Assembly (NCBI GenBank): GCA_036365145.1
Contig: JAEOAD010000663.1
Location: 1 to 64,000, forward strand
Direction of reading: 5' to 3'
DNA: 64,000 bases
From: Orientallactaga sibirica
Taxonomy: Eukaryota > Chordata > Mammalia > Rodentia > Dipodidae
How positions within the stretch are numbered: position 1 is the first letter of the stretch; each line of letters opens with the position of its first letter. A program made the translations under genes and the position numbers. Below, one piece after another: positions 11,680 to 23,687 of the stretch. The notes beneath the pieces are model-generated. The model had not been told where the DNA came from. It did not search any database and was given only the letters and a program-made list of their open reading frames with translations.

Positions 11680-12300
11680 TTACCGGACACACAGTGAGGT
11701 TGTGCACTGGACAGGCCTTGAGCCAGGATGTCAGCCACATGGCCTTTTAAGATTTCTTTATTTTTATTTATTTCTTTAATATTTACAATTCTGTATTCAT
11801 TTATTATTTACATTTATTTATTATTAGTTAGATTTATTTATTATTTACATTTATTTATTATTATTGTAGTTATTTCTATTTATTGATATTTATTATTTAT
11901 ATTTGTTTAATATTTATACTTATTAAATTGTTACATTTATTTACTGTGTATTTTCATTTATGCAATATGTATACTTGTTAGTTCATTATATTTATTTTGT
12001 TTATTTATTATTTACATTCATTCATTTAGTATTTATCCTTATTTCTTTATTATACTTATTCATTCATCATATGTATTTATTGCATTATTTATTTATTATT
12101 TATATTCATTTGTTTAATATTTACCCTTATTTGTTTCTTTACCATATTTATATACTGGTTTATATATTCATTATTTATACTCGATTATTTAATATGTATA
12201 CTGCTTTGTTTATTATACTTATTTATTAACTATATTTTTGGTTTATTTCTTTATTATTTGTTTTCTTTTTTTTCTTTTTTCAAATTTCACTTATTTTTTG
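11680..12300 (+). repeat. TTATTTA-rich AT module, copy 4
   Basis: Leader 'gttgtgcactggacaggcc' and an AT-rich body closest to the copy at 4650, but with an internal deletion near 11980. It runs into the 'tagacaatatcccatg' leader of the next SINE cluster as at 8230, without the A-rich tract and module S that follow copies 1 and 2. Confidence 0.8.
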
Positions 12301-12825
12301 TGACAACTTCTTTAATTGTAGACAATATCCCATGTTTTTTCCCTCTCTCCTCTGACTTTCCCCTTTAAAACTTCACTCTACATCATATTCCCTTCCCCTC
12401 TCAATCATCCTCTCTCTTTTTTTTTAATGTATGTATGTATGTATGTATGTATGTATGTATGTATGTATGTGACAGAGAGAGAGAGAGAGAGGAAGAATGG
12501 ACAATACAGGGCTTCCAGACACTGCAACTGAAGTCCAGATGCATGCGACCTTTTGTTCACATGAATGTATGTGGGTACTGGAAAATGGAAGCTAGCATTG
12601 CAGGTAAGCACGTTTAACCGTCGTGCTGTTTTTCCAGCACATGCTCACCTGGAAATCACAGGGATCCTCCTAAGTCTCTGCGCCCCTCCTGAGTGCTGGG
12701 ACGACAGGTGTCTCACTCTAATTCAGGCTGACCTGGAAGTCACTATGTAGTCTCAGGGTGGCCTAGAACTCATGGCAATACTCCTACCTCTGTCTCCCCA
12801 GTGCTGGGATTAAAGGTATATAACT
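12300..12825 (-). mobile_element. (ATGT)n, ID-like SINE and B1 half
   Basis: A run of about ten ATGT units (12427-12470) precedes an ID-like SINE (12470-12650) and the tail half of a B1 (12700-12825), all reversed. It is the sister of 8230-9060 and leads into the second full module K. Confidence 0.8.
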
Positions 12826-13965
12826 AAAAGACAAACGACAACACAAAATCAAACAGAGCCACCAATGGTCAGGTAATTGTGCAGAAAAGAGTGTGCAAAA
12901 ACGAGAGGGGGTGGGGCAATATGCATAGGCACTGAATCCCTCTATTGAAGGCCTGCTCCTTCTAAAAGTTAGGAATGAAAACACCATGGGGAATGCTCAC
13001 AATCCCACCATGACGGGCCCTGCATGGCCTGGCACGAGTGAAGACGGGCATGAGCATACACACTTATGATGTGTACTTACAACGTTTCCTCTGAAAGAAA
13101 AGGCATAAAGGAACCCTAAAAATAAGCCAACCAGTCAGCGAAAATGACAACGTGATTGGGGTTCACGTTAGGAATAAGGTTCCTACTGGCCTGGGTCAGC
13201 AGGTAGAAATAGAACACTGCTCCTTGTATGTCACGGAGTCCCGCCTCTCTTGCAGCACCCTGCACCAACAACTGAGCACACTTGAGAAAAGCTGAGTCCC
13301 TCTCGTCATTAACAACAATGATAAGTGTGTAAGTAGTCCAAGAAATTGAACTCAAAGCTCCTAGAAGATTTTTCAGTCTCTCTACCTTAATCTTTGAAGC
13401 AGGCTCTCATCCTCTAACATCTTGCTTCCAACTCCTACACATCCTCGTCTGTCAGCCATATAAGATCATCTTAGCTGGGCTGGGAGTTCCCTAGGGAAAC
13501 ACACCCCTGGGGTCCTGTTCATTCATTTTTCAGACATCCCTATTACAGTAGCCTTGTAATGTCAGAGTGAAGGGATGAAGCCTAAGATATTGCTCAATTA
13601 CAAAAAAGGATTCCGAGCATCACCTGTCCACTGGCTCAGCCGTCCATTTTCTGTCGTCCAATTTGACGCTTTATTTGGAGACAGCAGATTCTCTAACACA
13701 GGGGTACTGTACCCCTGGGTTAGAGAATCTGGAACGTTCTGGGGAAAGAGAATGCCACAACGTCCCAGGGAATCACTCTGTGATAGAATTGGGGCTCCTG
13801 ACAAGCATCTGAGTCATCTGCTCACATGTGTCTGGGACCTCCAGAACTGACCGAGGACTTCAGACATTCGATATGAGTTTGGAGCATGCTCTCTGCCTGA
13901 GGACCACCCTTGTGGTAATCCAGCAGACACTGGGGAGAGTTATAAGTTCTCAAAGGAAAAATATT
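12822..13965 (+). repeat. Module K, full copy 2 (with palindrome)
   Basis: Direct duplicate of 9060-10135, offset 3.76 kb. In the 240 bases of the shared minus-strand open frame (13116-13355) I count about 11 differences, of which 8 change the amino acid, so there is no sign of protein constraint. Unlike copy 1, it carries the 47-nt palindrome at 13685-13731. Confidence 0.8.
13685..13731. repeat. Near-perfect 47-nt palindrome
   Basis: The left arm begins 'cagattctctaac' and the right arm ends 'gttagagaatctg'. Base by base, 22 of 23 arm positions pair around a single central T (13708), and the only mismatch is A13698/G13718. The sister module at 9.9 kb lacks the whole structure. A second module K at 55.7 kb has the same outer arms with a different interior. 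Confidence 0.9.
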
Positions 13966-14770
13966 TATTTATTTATTCATTCATTTATTTATGAGAGAGA
14001 GAATGGAAACAATTGTGCCTACAAGCCCTGCAGATGCACTCAAGATGCTTGCACTAGTTTGTGCACATGGCTGTATGTGGGTACTGGGCAATCGAATCTT
14101 TGCAAGCAAGCACCTTTGTCCACGGAGCCATTATTCCAGCCTTCTCCTTCCCCGCCCCCCTGTGCTCCACCAGGCCCGACCCTTAAAAAATGTTTTTACT
14201 ATTATTTATTTATTTGAGAGAGAAAGAGGGAAAGTGAGGGAGAGAGAATGAGCACACCAGGCCTCCAGCCACTGCAAATGAACACCAGATGCATGCACTC
14301 CCTTGTGCAGCTGGCTAACTTAGGTCTTGGGGAAAGGAACCTGTGTTTTTGGCTTTGCAGTGCAATTCCTGAATGGCTAAGCCATCTGTTCATCCCCAGA
14401 TAGCACCCTTTTTAACAATTTGAAAGGAGTCTTCAAAATGACTTCCCCTCCAACATTTTTTTTCCCACAAATATCAGGCCATTTGTAGCCTTACATCTCT
14501 ATCTTTCTTTTTTGCTGGGGGGTTCAATTTAGGGTGTCGCCATAGGCCAGGCTGCCCTGCAGTTCACTATGTAGTCTCAGGCTGGCATCGAAATCATGGT
14601 GATTCTCCTACCGCAGCCTCCTGGGTGCTGGGGTTAAAGGCGTGCACGAGGAACACCAAAGGATCCCAGTTCGATTCCCCAGGACCCACGTTAGCCTGAT
14701 GCACAAGGTGGTTCATGAGTTTGCAGTCTGTTTGCAGTGGCTGGAGGTGTTCGGGCACCCATTCTCTCGT
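13965..14770. mobile_element. SINE cluster, third copy with internal deletion
   Basis: Minus ID-like SINE (13965-14155), then a direct jump from 'ccttctccttcc' to 'ctccaccaggcccgaccctt'. This skips sequence equivalent to 10340-10980. It continues with a minus ID-like SINE (14200-14395), a minus B1 (14508-14655) and a plus ID-like SINE (14660-14760). Confidence 0.75.
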
Positions 14771-14772
14771 TC

Positions 14773-15420
14773 CAGCATGTGATGTAAGAAATCCCTCAGG
14801 ACTTCAAAGCCTGTCTGTGATTCCATGACACATCTATCAGTGGTTTGCAAGAAGTGAGCAAGGCCTAGAAAACCGGCCTTTTTTAGGCCCTGAAGCACGC
14901 ATTCTCTCTCTCTCTTTCTCTGTCAAATAAATAAATCAATAAAAGCTGTTTGCAAGCCGGGCAATGTGCTGCATGCTTTAATCCCCGCACTCAGGAGGCC
15001 GAGGTAGGAGGATGGCCGTGAGTTCAAGGCCACCCTGAGACTACAGAGTGAATTCCAAGTCAGCCTGTGCTAGAGGCAAACCCTACCTTGAAACCCCAAA
15101 ACAAATAAAAATAAATAAATAAGTAAACAACGCTATTTGCAAGAGGAGGCATTCCTCCAGGATGAGTGGGACAATCTCCACATGACAGACGTGGTGCTGT
15201 GGGCATCTGTGAAAACAGATGTCGCCCAGGGCCACTGAGTTTGGCATTCGAGCCTTCCTTCCCGCATCTGCTGTGGGAAATCCCTTGGCATCGCAAAGCG
15301 CTTCTGTGATTCCAAGACACATCTATCAGTGCTTCACAAGAGGCGAGCAAGGCCTAGCAATCCGGCCTTTTCGGAAGAGGACAACCCGTGTCCTGTCCAT
15401 GGCAAGCCTGAAATCGTTAA
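14773..15420 (+). repeat. Two module M copies separated by a B1
   Basis: A partial module M (14773-14886) ends in a CT run and AAATAAAT. A plus-strand B1 follows at 14955-15100, then a fuller module M at 15126-15385. The second copy is closer to the one at the window start, including 'tgggaaat' and 'gaggacaaccc'. Confidence 0.75.
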
Positions 15421-16085
15421 GTCACAAGACACCGACAGCTAGGACAGCACACGAGTGGAAAGCACACCATGTCATCCTTTCTGATGGAGAACACCACGTG
15501 ACATGACAGTGTCCTACATGAAGCCAAAACATGATTACACATTTGGTGGTGAATGGGAATATGGTGGCAGAAATGAGGTACTGGAAGGTTTATTTTATTT
15601 TATTTTATTTTATTTTATTTTTATGTTTTGTTTTTCTTTTTAAATATTATTTATTCTTATTTATTTATTTGAGACAGGGAAAGAGGTAGAATGTGTGCGT
15701 GTGAGAGAGAGAGAGCAAAAATACACAAGGTGGGGCATGTGTCTGGAGTTCATCTGCAGCAGCTGGAAACCCTCTTGCCCCTATTTTCAATCTCTCACTC
15801 CTTCTGTCTCTCTTATAAATAATAAAAATAATAAAATCATCATAATAAAATAAATAAAATGTATTAAGAAGTTGTTCTCATGCCTTTCATCCCAGCAGCA
15901 CTGAAGAGGAGGCTTAGAGGGAGTAGGGTTGTGGCTGTGAGTTCGAGGCCAGCCTGAGATGACAGAGTGAATTCCAGCTCAGCCTGGGCTAGAACCAGAC
16001 TCTACCTAAAAAAATAAAAAGAAAACCAAAGAAATAAATGTAACATCTACCTTAAGTATGGTGTCATGTAGCTAACAGCAGGAGG
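15420..16085 (+). other. Unique sequence with (TTTTA)n, partial ID SINE and partial B1
   Basis: About 170 bases with no recognised repeat are followed by a (TTTTA)n run (15590-15620), an ID-like SINE middle (15720-15830) and a diverged B1 (15870-16030). No coding signal seen. Confidence 0.6.
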
Positions 16086-16087
16086 AG

Positions 16088-16089
<2 letters not shown>

Positions 16090-16178
<89 letters not shown>

Positions 16179-16545
16179 ATATGGATAATACATATTCATT
16201 TGATATATTATATATATGTATATACATAATATATACAAATATAAGTACATATTTAAATTCATATGTAAACTTATTTGTACATATGTAAATTTACATGTGA
16301 ATATATATTTAAGCTTAAACATACATTATATACATAAGTATATATGATATATGTTTACATATATATTATGTACAATACATTGTTTTATGTGTTATATATT
16401 ATTATATATTATATATACTACATAATATATACATATACAAATATATACACACTTATATGTGAATATGTAATTTACGTATGTGTCATAATAGGATTAGGGT
16501 CAAGGTTATATGTAAATTTTTATACATAAATACATATATGCATAA
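16090..16545. repeat. (TA)n, (CATA)n and long AT-rich tract
   Basis: About 26 TA units pass into (CATA)n and then about 370 bases of TATA-rich sequence. The decayed tract resembles those at 57375-57830 and 61860-62240, with similar phrases such as 'ttatatgtaaatttttatac', so it may be related sequence and not just chance AT richness. Confidence 0.8.
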
Positions 16546-16547
16546 TT

Positions 16548-17170
16548 TTTTTTTTGGTTTTCAAGGTAGGGTCTGGATCTAGCCCAGGCTGACCCATAAA
16601 TCACTCTGGCTTCTCAGGGTTGCCTTGAACTCACGGCCACGACCATTCTACCTCTGCCTGCCCAGTACAGCGGGGATGAAATGTTTGAGTACCACCATGC
16701 CCAAGTGATTATTGCTGCTATCATTGTTATTATTATTATTATTATTTGGTTTTCCTTATTATCATTACTTTTACTACTACTATTGTTATTGTTTTGTGTT
16801 CATCATTATTGCTATTATTCGGTTTTAATTATTATTATTTCTTTTCATTATCATTATACTATTATTTGTATCATTATTATTACTATTATCATTTGGTTTT
16901 CCTAACTACTACTACCACTACCACTACTTCTATTTTCCTTTTTCTTCTTCTTCTTATTACGACTATTAGGTTTTCCTTATTATTACTATTGCTATTACTA
17001 TTATTTGGTTTTCATTGTTAGAACTATTATTAATATTGTTATTATTTGGTTTTCCTTATTATTACTACTACTACTATTATCTCATCATTGTTACCAATAT
17101 TATTACTATTATTAGGTTTTCTTTATTATTATTAATAATAATAAAAATAATAATAATATTTTTTTCCTGA
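16548..17170. repeat. Minus-strand B1 then ATT/ATC-rich tract
   Basis: A reversed B1 (16548-16690) is followed by about 470 bases of TTATTATT with recurrent 'ggttttcctta' interruptions roughly every 60-90 bases. This indicates expansion of a longer unit as well as the trinucleotide. Open frames here are Leu/Ile/Thr-rich artefacts. Confidence 0.8.
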
Positions 17171-17838
17171 GGTGGTGTGTGGCTGCAGCAGCGCAGGCTG
17201 ACTTGGAACTCAGGCGCCGTCCTTGTCCTCCTGACCTCCATTCTGTTCTGGGTCCAGCGGCATCCAGGTCCAGGTCCAGGCACACCATGGGCGTCACCCT
17301 CGGTGGCAGTGGCTTTGTGCATGTGGGGGTGGGGGGCGGTGGGTTGGGGGTGGTGGGGATTCAAACCCGGCCTCCTTTGGCTTCACATGCAGGCAGACAG
17401 ACAGACAGACAAATGAGTGTGTGAAGGAGCGGCTGAGCTGCTAAGCCATGAGTGCAGCCGCTCCTTCAAACCCCTGAGCCGCTCCTTACACCTCCTGGAG
17501 TAACATAAAAATGATGTCCAATGGAAGGCGGCCTCGAGTTCCAGACCAGCCTGAATCCAGAGTGGGTTCTGGGTCTGCCTGGCCTACAGCTACACCCGAC
17601 TCAAAAAAACATATTAATAATAATAACAATAATTTTAAAATAACAAAAAATAAAATTTAAAAGTAAAGTAAAATGATAAGTAATAAAATAGAAAGTTAAA
17701 TAAATAATAAAATTAAATAAAATTAAATTAAGAGTAAAATAAAGTAATAAAATAATGAATAAGATAATAAAATAATATACTAAAATAAAAAAATTAAATA
17801 AATTAAATTAAATAACAAATTAATAATATTAATAATAA
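17170..17838 (+). repeat. Modules N and O, third set
   Basis: A short B1-like remnant (17170-17235) precedes module N (17295-17620) and an A-rich tract (17610-17838). The order then continues straight into module S, skipping module R and the AT module that follow the earlier copies. Confidence 0.75.
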
Positions 17839-18170
17839 ATGCCACAGAGGTGGTCTGTGCAGGGATTAAGGTTAGTTCTACACAGTTCGGCTTTGAATCT
17901 GACCATCCCATCTCTCCACAATCGGAAGTTCTATCCTAAGAAGTGTACCTGCTGCTGTTTCTTGGGAAATTTGGTTTACAAAGGCAATGGGCGCAAAGAG
18001 GAATTCTAGGGAGGGAAAGATGTCTCAGTGGGTAAGCGTTTGGCTGTGAACACTAAGAACCCCAGTTTGAAGCTCGATTCCCCAGGACCCACGTAATCCA
18101 GATGCACAAATTGGAGCACGCTTCTGGAGGTCGTTTGCAGTGGCTGCAGACACAGGTGGCCAATCCTGAC

Positions 18171-18213
<43 letters not shown>

Positions 18214-18895
18214 GTCTCTCCTCTTTCAGGCACTCATATAATTCTTTAAAAAGTAATAATTTTAAAAAAAGGAAGACTGGGGATGGAAGATGGCTCAGCG
18301 ATTAGGGTACATGCTTGCAGAGCCTAAGAACCTGAGAAAAATTCCCCAGTATGCAAGCAAAGTCAGATACACAGCCTGGGAGAAGAGAGCGAGTTACAGG
18401 TCAGCCTAGGCTGTCCCCAAACTCACTCAGACCCTCCTGCCTCTGCCACTGATAGATTAAAGGTGTGCACTGCCACATTGGTCCATTGGAGATCTGAAAT
18501 CTGTGTTGTGGCTGACTCCAAATAAGAGCTCTGCGAGATAAGGGACACAGGGTCTCGCTCCTTCCAGAGAGTTCTGCAGTGTTGCAACCCACTCTGGCTA
18601 AGGTTCTCTTTGCTGATTAATTCCCATCATCTTTGCACACTCATTCTAACAATAGTTGACACCTCAGAATGTAGGAAGGCTTTTCTAGATCTGAGATGGA
18701 AATTCAATGTCAGTCTTTTTTTTTTCTTTTCATTTTGACTAAATCAAAACAACTGCAAGCAAAGAACTATAGTTCACTACAGAAAATAACAGTAACACAG
18801 GCTTCTGGCTTGACAGGCATATAGTGAGGCTGAAGAAGGTAGGATCTTACTATGTGCCTCTTAATTATATGTATTCTTTTTTATAAAAAATATTT
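17838..18895 (+). repeat. Modules S+T, copy 2
   Basis: Near-identical to 5545-6560. The long non-repetitive part (18340-18890) differs by scattered single bases. An ID-like SINE with a (CT)n tail lies at 18015-18240. Confidence 0.85.
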
Positions 18896-18899
18896 TTTA

Positions 18900-19271
18900 G
18901 AGGGCTGGAGAGATGGCTTAGTGGTTAACTGCTTGCCTGTGAAGCCTAAGGACCCCAGTTCATGGCTCAATTCCCCAGCACCCACGTAAGCCAGACACAC
19001 AAGGTGGTGCATGCATCTGGAGTTCATTTGGAGTGGCTGGAGGCCCTGGCCCACCCATTCCCTATCTATCTGCTTCTTTCTCTCAGTCACTCTCTAATAA
19101 ATAAATAAAAATGATTATATATATTTTAGCCAGGCATGGTGGCACGCCTTTAATTCCAGCACTCAGAACGCAGACGTAAGATGATATTTGTGAGTTCAAG
19201 GCCACCCTGAGACTACAGAGTGAATTCCAGGTCAGCTTGAGCTAGAGTGAGACCCTACCTCGAAAAACAAA

Positions 19272-19324
<53 letters not shown>

Positions 19325-20215
19325 AATAAATCTGTAGTCCGAGGGTGGCTTTGAGCTCCTGATGATCCTCCTGCCTCTGCCTCCTGAGTGCTGGCATTAA
19401 GGCCGCATGCCACCATGCCACCCTAAAAAATATATTTTTATTTATTTGCATGCAAAGAGTTACAAAGACAGAGAAGGAGAGAGAGAGACTGAATGGGAGC
19501 ACCAGGGCCTTCCGTCACTGCAAAGGAACTCCAAATGCCTGTGCCACTCTGTGCATCTGGTTTACATGGGTACTGGGGAATCAATCCCAGGTTGTTAGGC
19601 TTTGCAGCAAGCACATGAACCGCTGAGCCATTTCTTCAGCCCTATATTCATTCTTTTGCATTACCAGGGAGTCCAGGGGCTCCTTTCGTGAGCAAGTCCA
19701 TTCCACTGAACTATGCCCCCAGTTCCCAGTGACAAAATAATTGCTATAGAAACTTCTAGATCCAAATATGATTGATACATCATCGTTAACAATTCCTTAC
19801 TACCTGGAAATCATTCACTGTAATGCTTAAAGTACCAAGACCCTGTGATGTTGGGGAGGTCGAAGGCTGTGTTTATAAGGATAGTAAAAAGCTACTACAT
19901 GGGGTTGTGTGTGCTTTTGTTGTTGTTGTTTTTAATTTTATTTTCCAAGTAGGGTTCCACTGTAGCCCAGATTGTCTTGGAACATACTACTATGTAGCCC
20001 CACACTGGACTTGAACTCACAGTGATCCTCCCACTTCAACCTCCAGAGTGCTGGCATTAAAGGTGTGTAACACCACATCCGACTGCCATACAGTGTTTTT
20101 TTTTTAATATGGAACTCTCTCTGTCTCTGATAGATACACTTTTTTGTTGTTTTTTTTTTTTTTATTTTTGAGGTAGGGTCTCACGGTAGCCCAGGCTGAT
20201 CTGGAATTCACTAGG
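18900..20215. mobile_element. SINE-rich junction between the macrosatellite and the core
   Basis: Plus ID-like SINE (18903-19115), plus B1 (19128-19265) ending in a (CATATA)n run (19268-19325), a B1 fragment (minus, 19335-19425), a minus ID-like SINE (19435-19650), about 280 bases of unique sequence with no coding signal (19650-19930), a minus B1 (19930-20085), and a minus B1 5' fragment (20160-20213) cut off where the core duplicate begins. Confidence 0.8.
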
Positions 20216-20740
20216 AAAAAAGATGGAAATGCTTATTTCCCGGATTTGACCATTACACATTGTACACTCACTGAATTATGACACTATATCCCATAATTTT
20301 TTACAATTAAGTTAATTTGAAAAATTGAAAAAAAGTAGAGACAGATGGCAACTGTGCTAATGGAACAGATGAGTAACAAATCCCTACAAGCACTTCTAGT
20401 ACTGGTCTTTGTGTCTTAGAGCTGATTTGAGAGAGACAGAGATCTCATTAGTTCTTTCAGAGACAAAGGTGAAAAATATTTGCTTATATAGTCAAGGAAT
20501 AATTTTGTTTCCTACAACCACAAAGCCAGAGACCATTTTGTGATATGTATAACCCAATGGCACTGTATGAAGACTTTCCATTGAATTTTTGATTTTATAT
20601 TAGACATGTTAACTTCAAATGGTACATTAGTTAAGATAAAATGTTCAAAGGAAAATAACTTGCCTTTCCAAACCAATCTATTTCCATACAAACCAATATT
20701 TATCTCCTCACCGAAATCTGAACTTCAGGCTTCAGCCCCC
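20215..20740 (-). repeat. Core segmental duplicate A' (fragment)
   Basis: Matches 24326-24400 plus 24678-25240 and also 36343-36830 ('ggaaatgcttatttccc', 'tgtacactcactgaattatg'). In the other two copies the FGF13-like exon 3 lies just beyond the equivalent of 20740, but this copy breaks off about 100 bases before it. It is therefore a third, truncated copy of the flanking intron. Confidence 0.85.
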
Positions 20741-21140
20741 TCCCCCACAGACATGTTCCACTGCACCATGGGGCTTTATTTACAAAACAGAAATTCAGAG
20801 ATCAAATGATTCGGGAAAGGGAGGTGGTTCAGTTGGTACAGTGTTGCTGCACAAGCATGTCGACCTAAGTTCAGCTCCCCAGCACCCACGTAAAAACCAG
20901 GCACAGGGGCACATACTGGCCATCTTGGCACCAAGGAGATAGAGGCAGGGGGACTCCTGAGATTCTCTGGCTGAATTGGGCAAGCTCCTGGCTCAATTAG
21001 AGACCCTGTCTCACAAAATGAGGTAGAGGACTGGAGAGATGGCTTTGCTATTAAGGGACTTGCCTGCAAAACCAAAGGACCCAGGTTTGATCCCCCAGGA
21101 CCTGGAGTTTGTTTTCAGCGGCTAGAAGCCTTGACATGCC

Positions 21141-21176
<36 letters not shown>

Positions 21177-22245
21177 ACATTCCTATTTCTCTCTCTCTCT
21201 TTCTCTCAAATAACTAAATAAAAATAAAGATGAACACTTACGAAAACAAGGTAGAACAGCTGAGGAAGACACATGATGTCAAGTGGTAGTCCCTACATGT
21301 GTGTGCCCACATTCTCATATATACTGTCACACACCTGTGCACCTCCCACAAAAACATGCACACATACATATATGCACACCACACATGCCAGGCACAAATA
21401 CATGTGCAAAAATACGAAATTATTAAGAATTGTAGGAAGAAGACAAACACCAACCACCTGACACAGAAATGTAATTCGTGTTTGTGGCACAGATGCCCAC
21501 TCCTGTGAGGCCAGCCCAGTGCAGTCTCTGGGTCTTGCATATATGAACAGTGCTTCAGATTGAAATAGTAAATCTTTTAAAAATGTTTTATATGTTTATT
21601 TTGAGAGAGAGAGAGAGAGAGAGAGACAGAGAAATAGGCAGGGAGGGAGAGAGAGGGGGGGGAGAGAGAGAGAGAGAGCCCTAACCGCTAAGCCATATCT
21701 CCAGCACAAATCCTTTAAAATAAACCAGTTGGGGTGGCTCATGCATAATATTGTACCATACAGGAAGTTTTGGCAGAAGTGTTTCCTGTTCAAGGAAAGC
21801 TTGAGATACACAGTGAGCTACAGGCCAACTTGGCATCAAAGTGAGATCCCTGTATCAAAAAAAAAGAAAAGAAAAAGAAACAGCCAGGCGTGGTGATGCA
21901 TGCCTTTAATCACAGCACTTGGGAGACAGAGATAGGAGGATTGCCATGAGTTAATTCCGGGAGTTAATAGTTAATTCCAGGTCAGCCTGGACCAGAGTGA
22001 AACCCTACTTCTGAAAAAAAAAAAAAAAAACAAAAACCAGAAACAAAACACCAGGCATGGTGGCCTAGGCCTTTAAGCCCAGCACTCGGGGGGCAGAGAT
22101 AGGAGGATCGCTGTTAGTTCAAGGCCACTCTGAGACTACATAGTGAATTCCAGGTCAGCCTGAGCTACAGTGAGACCCTACCTTGGAAAACAAAAAAAAA
22201 AAAAAAAAAAAGAAGAAGAAGAAGAAAGAAAGAAAGAATGAAAGA
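20740..22245. mobile_element. SINE-rich segment (B4-like, ID-like, B1)
   Basis: 20813-21025 is a B4-like SINE: a tRNA head with 'ccagcacccacgtaa' followed by a B1-like tail. A plus ID-like SINE with a (CT)n tail lies at 21026-21225, about 370 bases of CA-rich unique sequence at 21230-21595, an (AG)n ID tail (minus) at 21598-21690, and two plus B1s at 21880-22020 and 22045-22195. The last B1, with its GAAA tail, is also present at 32905-33060, so it predates the core duplication. Confidence 0.75.
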
Positions 22246-22939
22246 AATGACATGAATGAAGTGGTGTTGACAAGAATGCTGGCAGTGAACAGGGTTTGAG
22301 ATACAGGGTGATGAATGGCCCTTTGTGGTAGTGATTGTCTCTCATTTCTCCTTCCCATCTTGGCCCTGAAAAGCAAAAGTACTCCACACTTTCCACCATG
22401 TCTGCCAAGTGTCTTTCTAGGTATCTGGCTTTGGAGTGAATTTAGGGAAAAAGAGAGAGAAAAACTTTTATTGGCAGCTTGAGGAATTGATTTCTATTCT
22501 CTCTCTCTCCATACATATATATGAAGTGCTACATACTTTGTATGGTTGCATCATGTGTTGGTACCGTGATTTCCTTCCCTCCCTGCCCCCATTCCACTGA
22601 GGCCTTCCTCAGTGGTATTTCTGGTGTTCACCATGGGGTTGTGTGTTATGAGTTGTGAGAACAGCAGTCATTCATTGTGTGTGGTGGGAACAATGCCTCT
22701 GGCTATTACCTCCCACCAAGTGGCTCTTACAATCTTTCCACCCATCCTCTTCTGCAAAATTTTTAAGCTGCTAAGAGCTAAACACTAAAGTAGACTTAAA
22801 ATACACCCACCAAGGCTCAGGGAATAACCCCTTTAAGGCTACTTCCTAGGCAGTTTGCAATGCAATTTTCTATACATTTATATATATTTGATAGTCTTTT
22901 GTAAAATCAAACTATATCTATTTATAAAAACAAAATCTT

Positions 22940-23385
22940 GAACTGGGCATGGTGACACACGTTTAATCCCTGCACTCTACAGGTAGAGGTATGAAGACTG
23001 CAGCAAGTTTGAGACCACCCTGAGAATACATAGTGAATTCCAGGTCAGGCTGGGCTACAGGGAGACCGTACCTTGAAAAACAAACAAACAAACAAACAAA
23101 CAAACAAACAAACAAGCAAATCCCTGGGAACTGTAAATAAAGAATATCACCACGATTGTTGAAAGCTCTAGTGAGCAGTGCTATCTAGACAGCCAGGCCT
23201 TACAATGTTATACATGTGCAATTAATCAGTCAAAAATTTAAAAAACAAAATAAAATCATTGAACATGGTGATGTAGACCTTTACTCAAAAAGAGGTAGGA
23301 GGATGATATCAGTTTGAGGCCAGTTTGAGAGTAAAAAGTGAATTTCAAGGCAGCCTGGGCTATAACAAGACCCTACCTCAAAAAA
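22940..23385 (+). mobile_element. B1 with (AAAC)n tail and an older B1
   Basis: 22940-23082 is a B1 ending in an (AAAC)n run to 23116. 23260-23385 is a much more diverged B1-like element. Both are also present in duplicate B (35565-35710 and 35855-35985), so both predate duplication; the AAAC run is expanded only here. Confidence 0.8.
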
Positions 23386-23687
23386 ATAATAAAATCTTAA
23401 CTTTACCACTATGATTATAATTAAATGTCAATATACTTAAAAATGATTAATTTGGTCCCATGTTATTTACTCAATTGTGCCCTATATTGTTAATCAATCC
23501 ACCTGATAAAACATTCCTCGGAGTTTTTATGAAGAAATAGGTTAAACTGTTCTTGAAAAACAGGTAATGTGGATATATCATGAATTAACAGGATCTTGAA
23601 AGCTCCAGAAAATGGTGTTAAAGACAAGAAATATTAAATATCCTGATACAATTAGTGAATATTGTATAAATGTACTGAAATAGCGCA

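Noticed and set aside
16047..17021. Open frames rich in Ile/Tyr or Leu/Ser in TA, CATA and ATT tracts
   Set aside because: Microsatellite translation; no non-repeat sequence inside.
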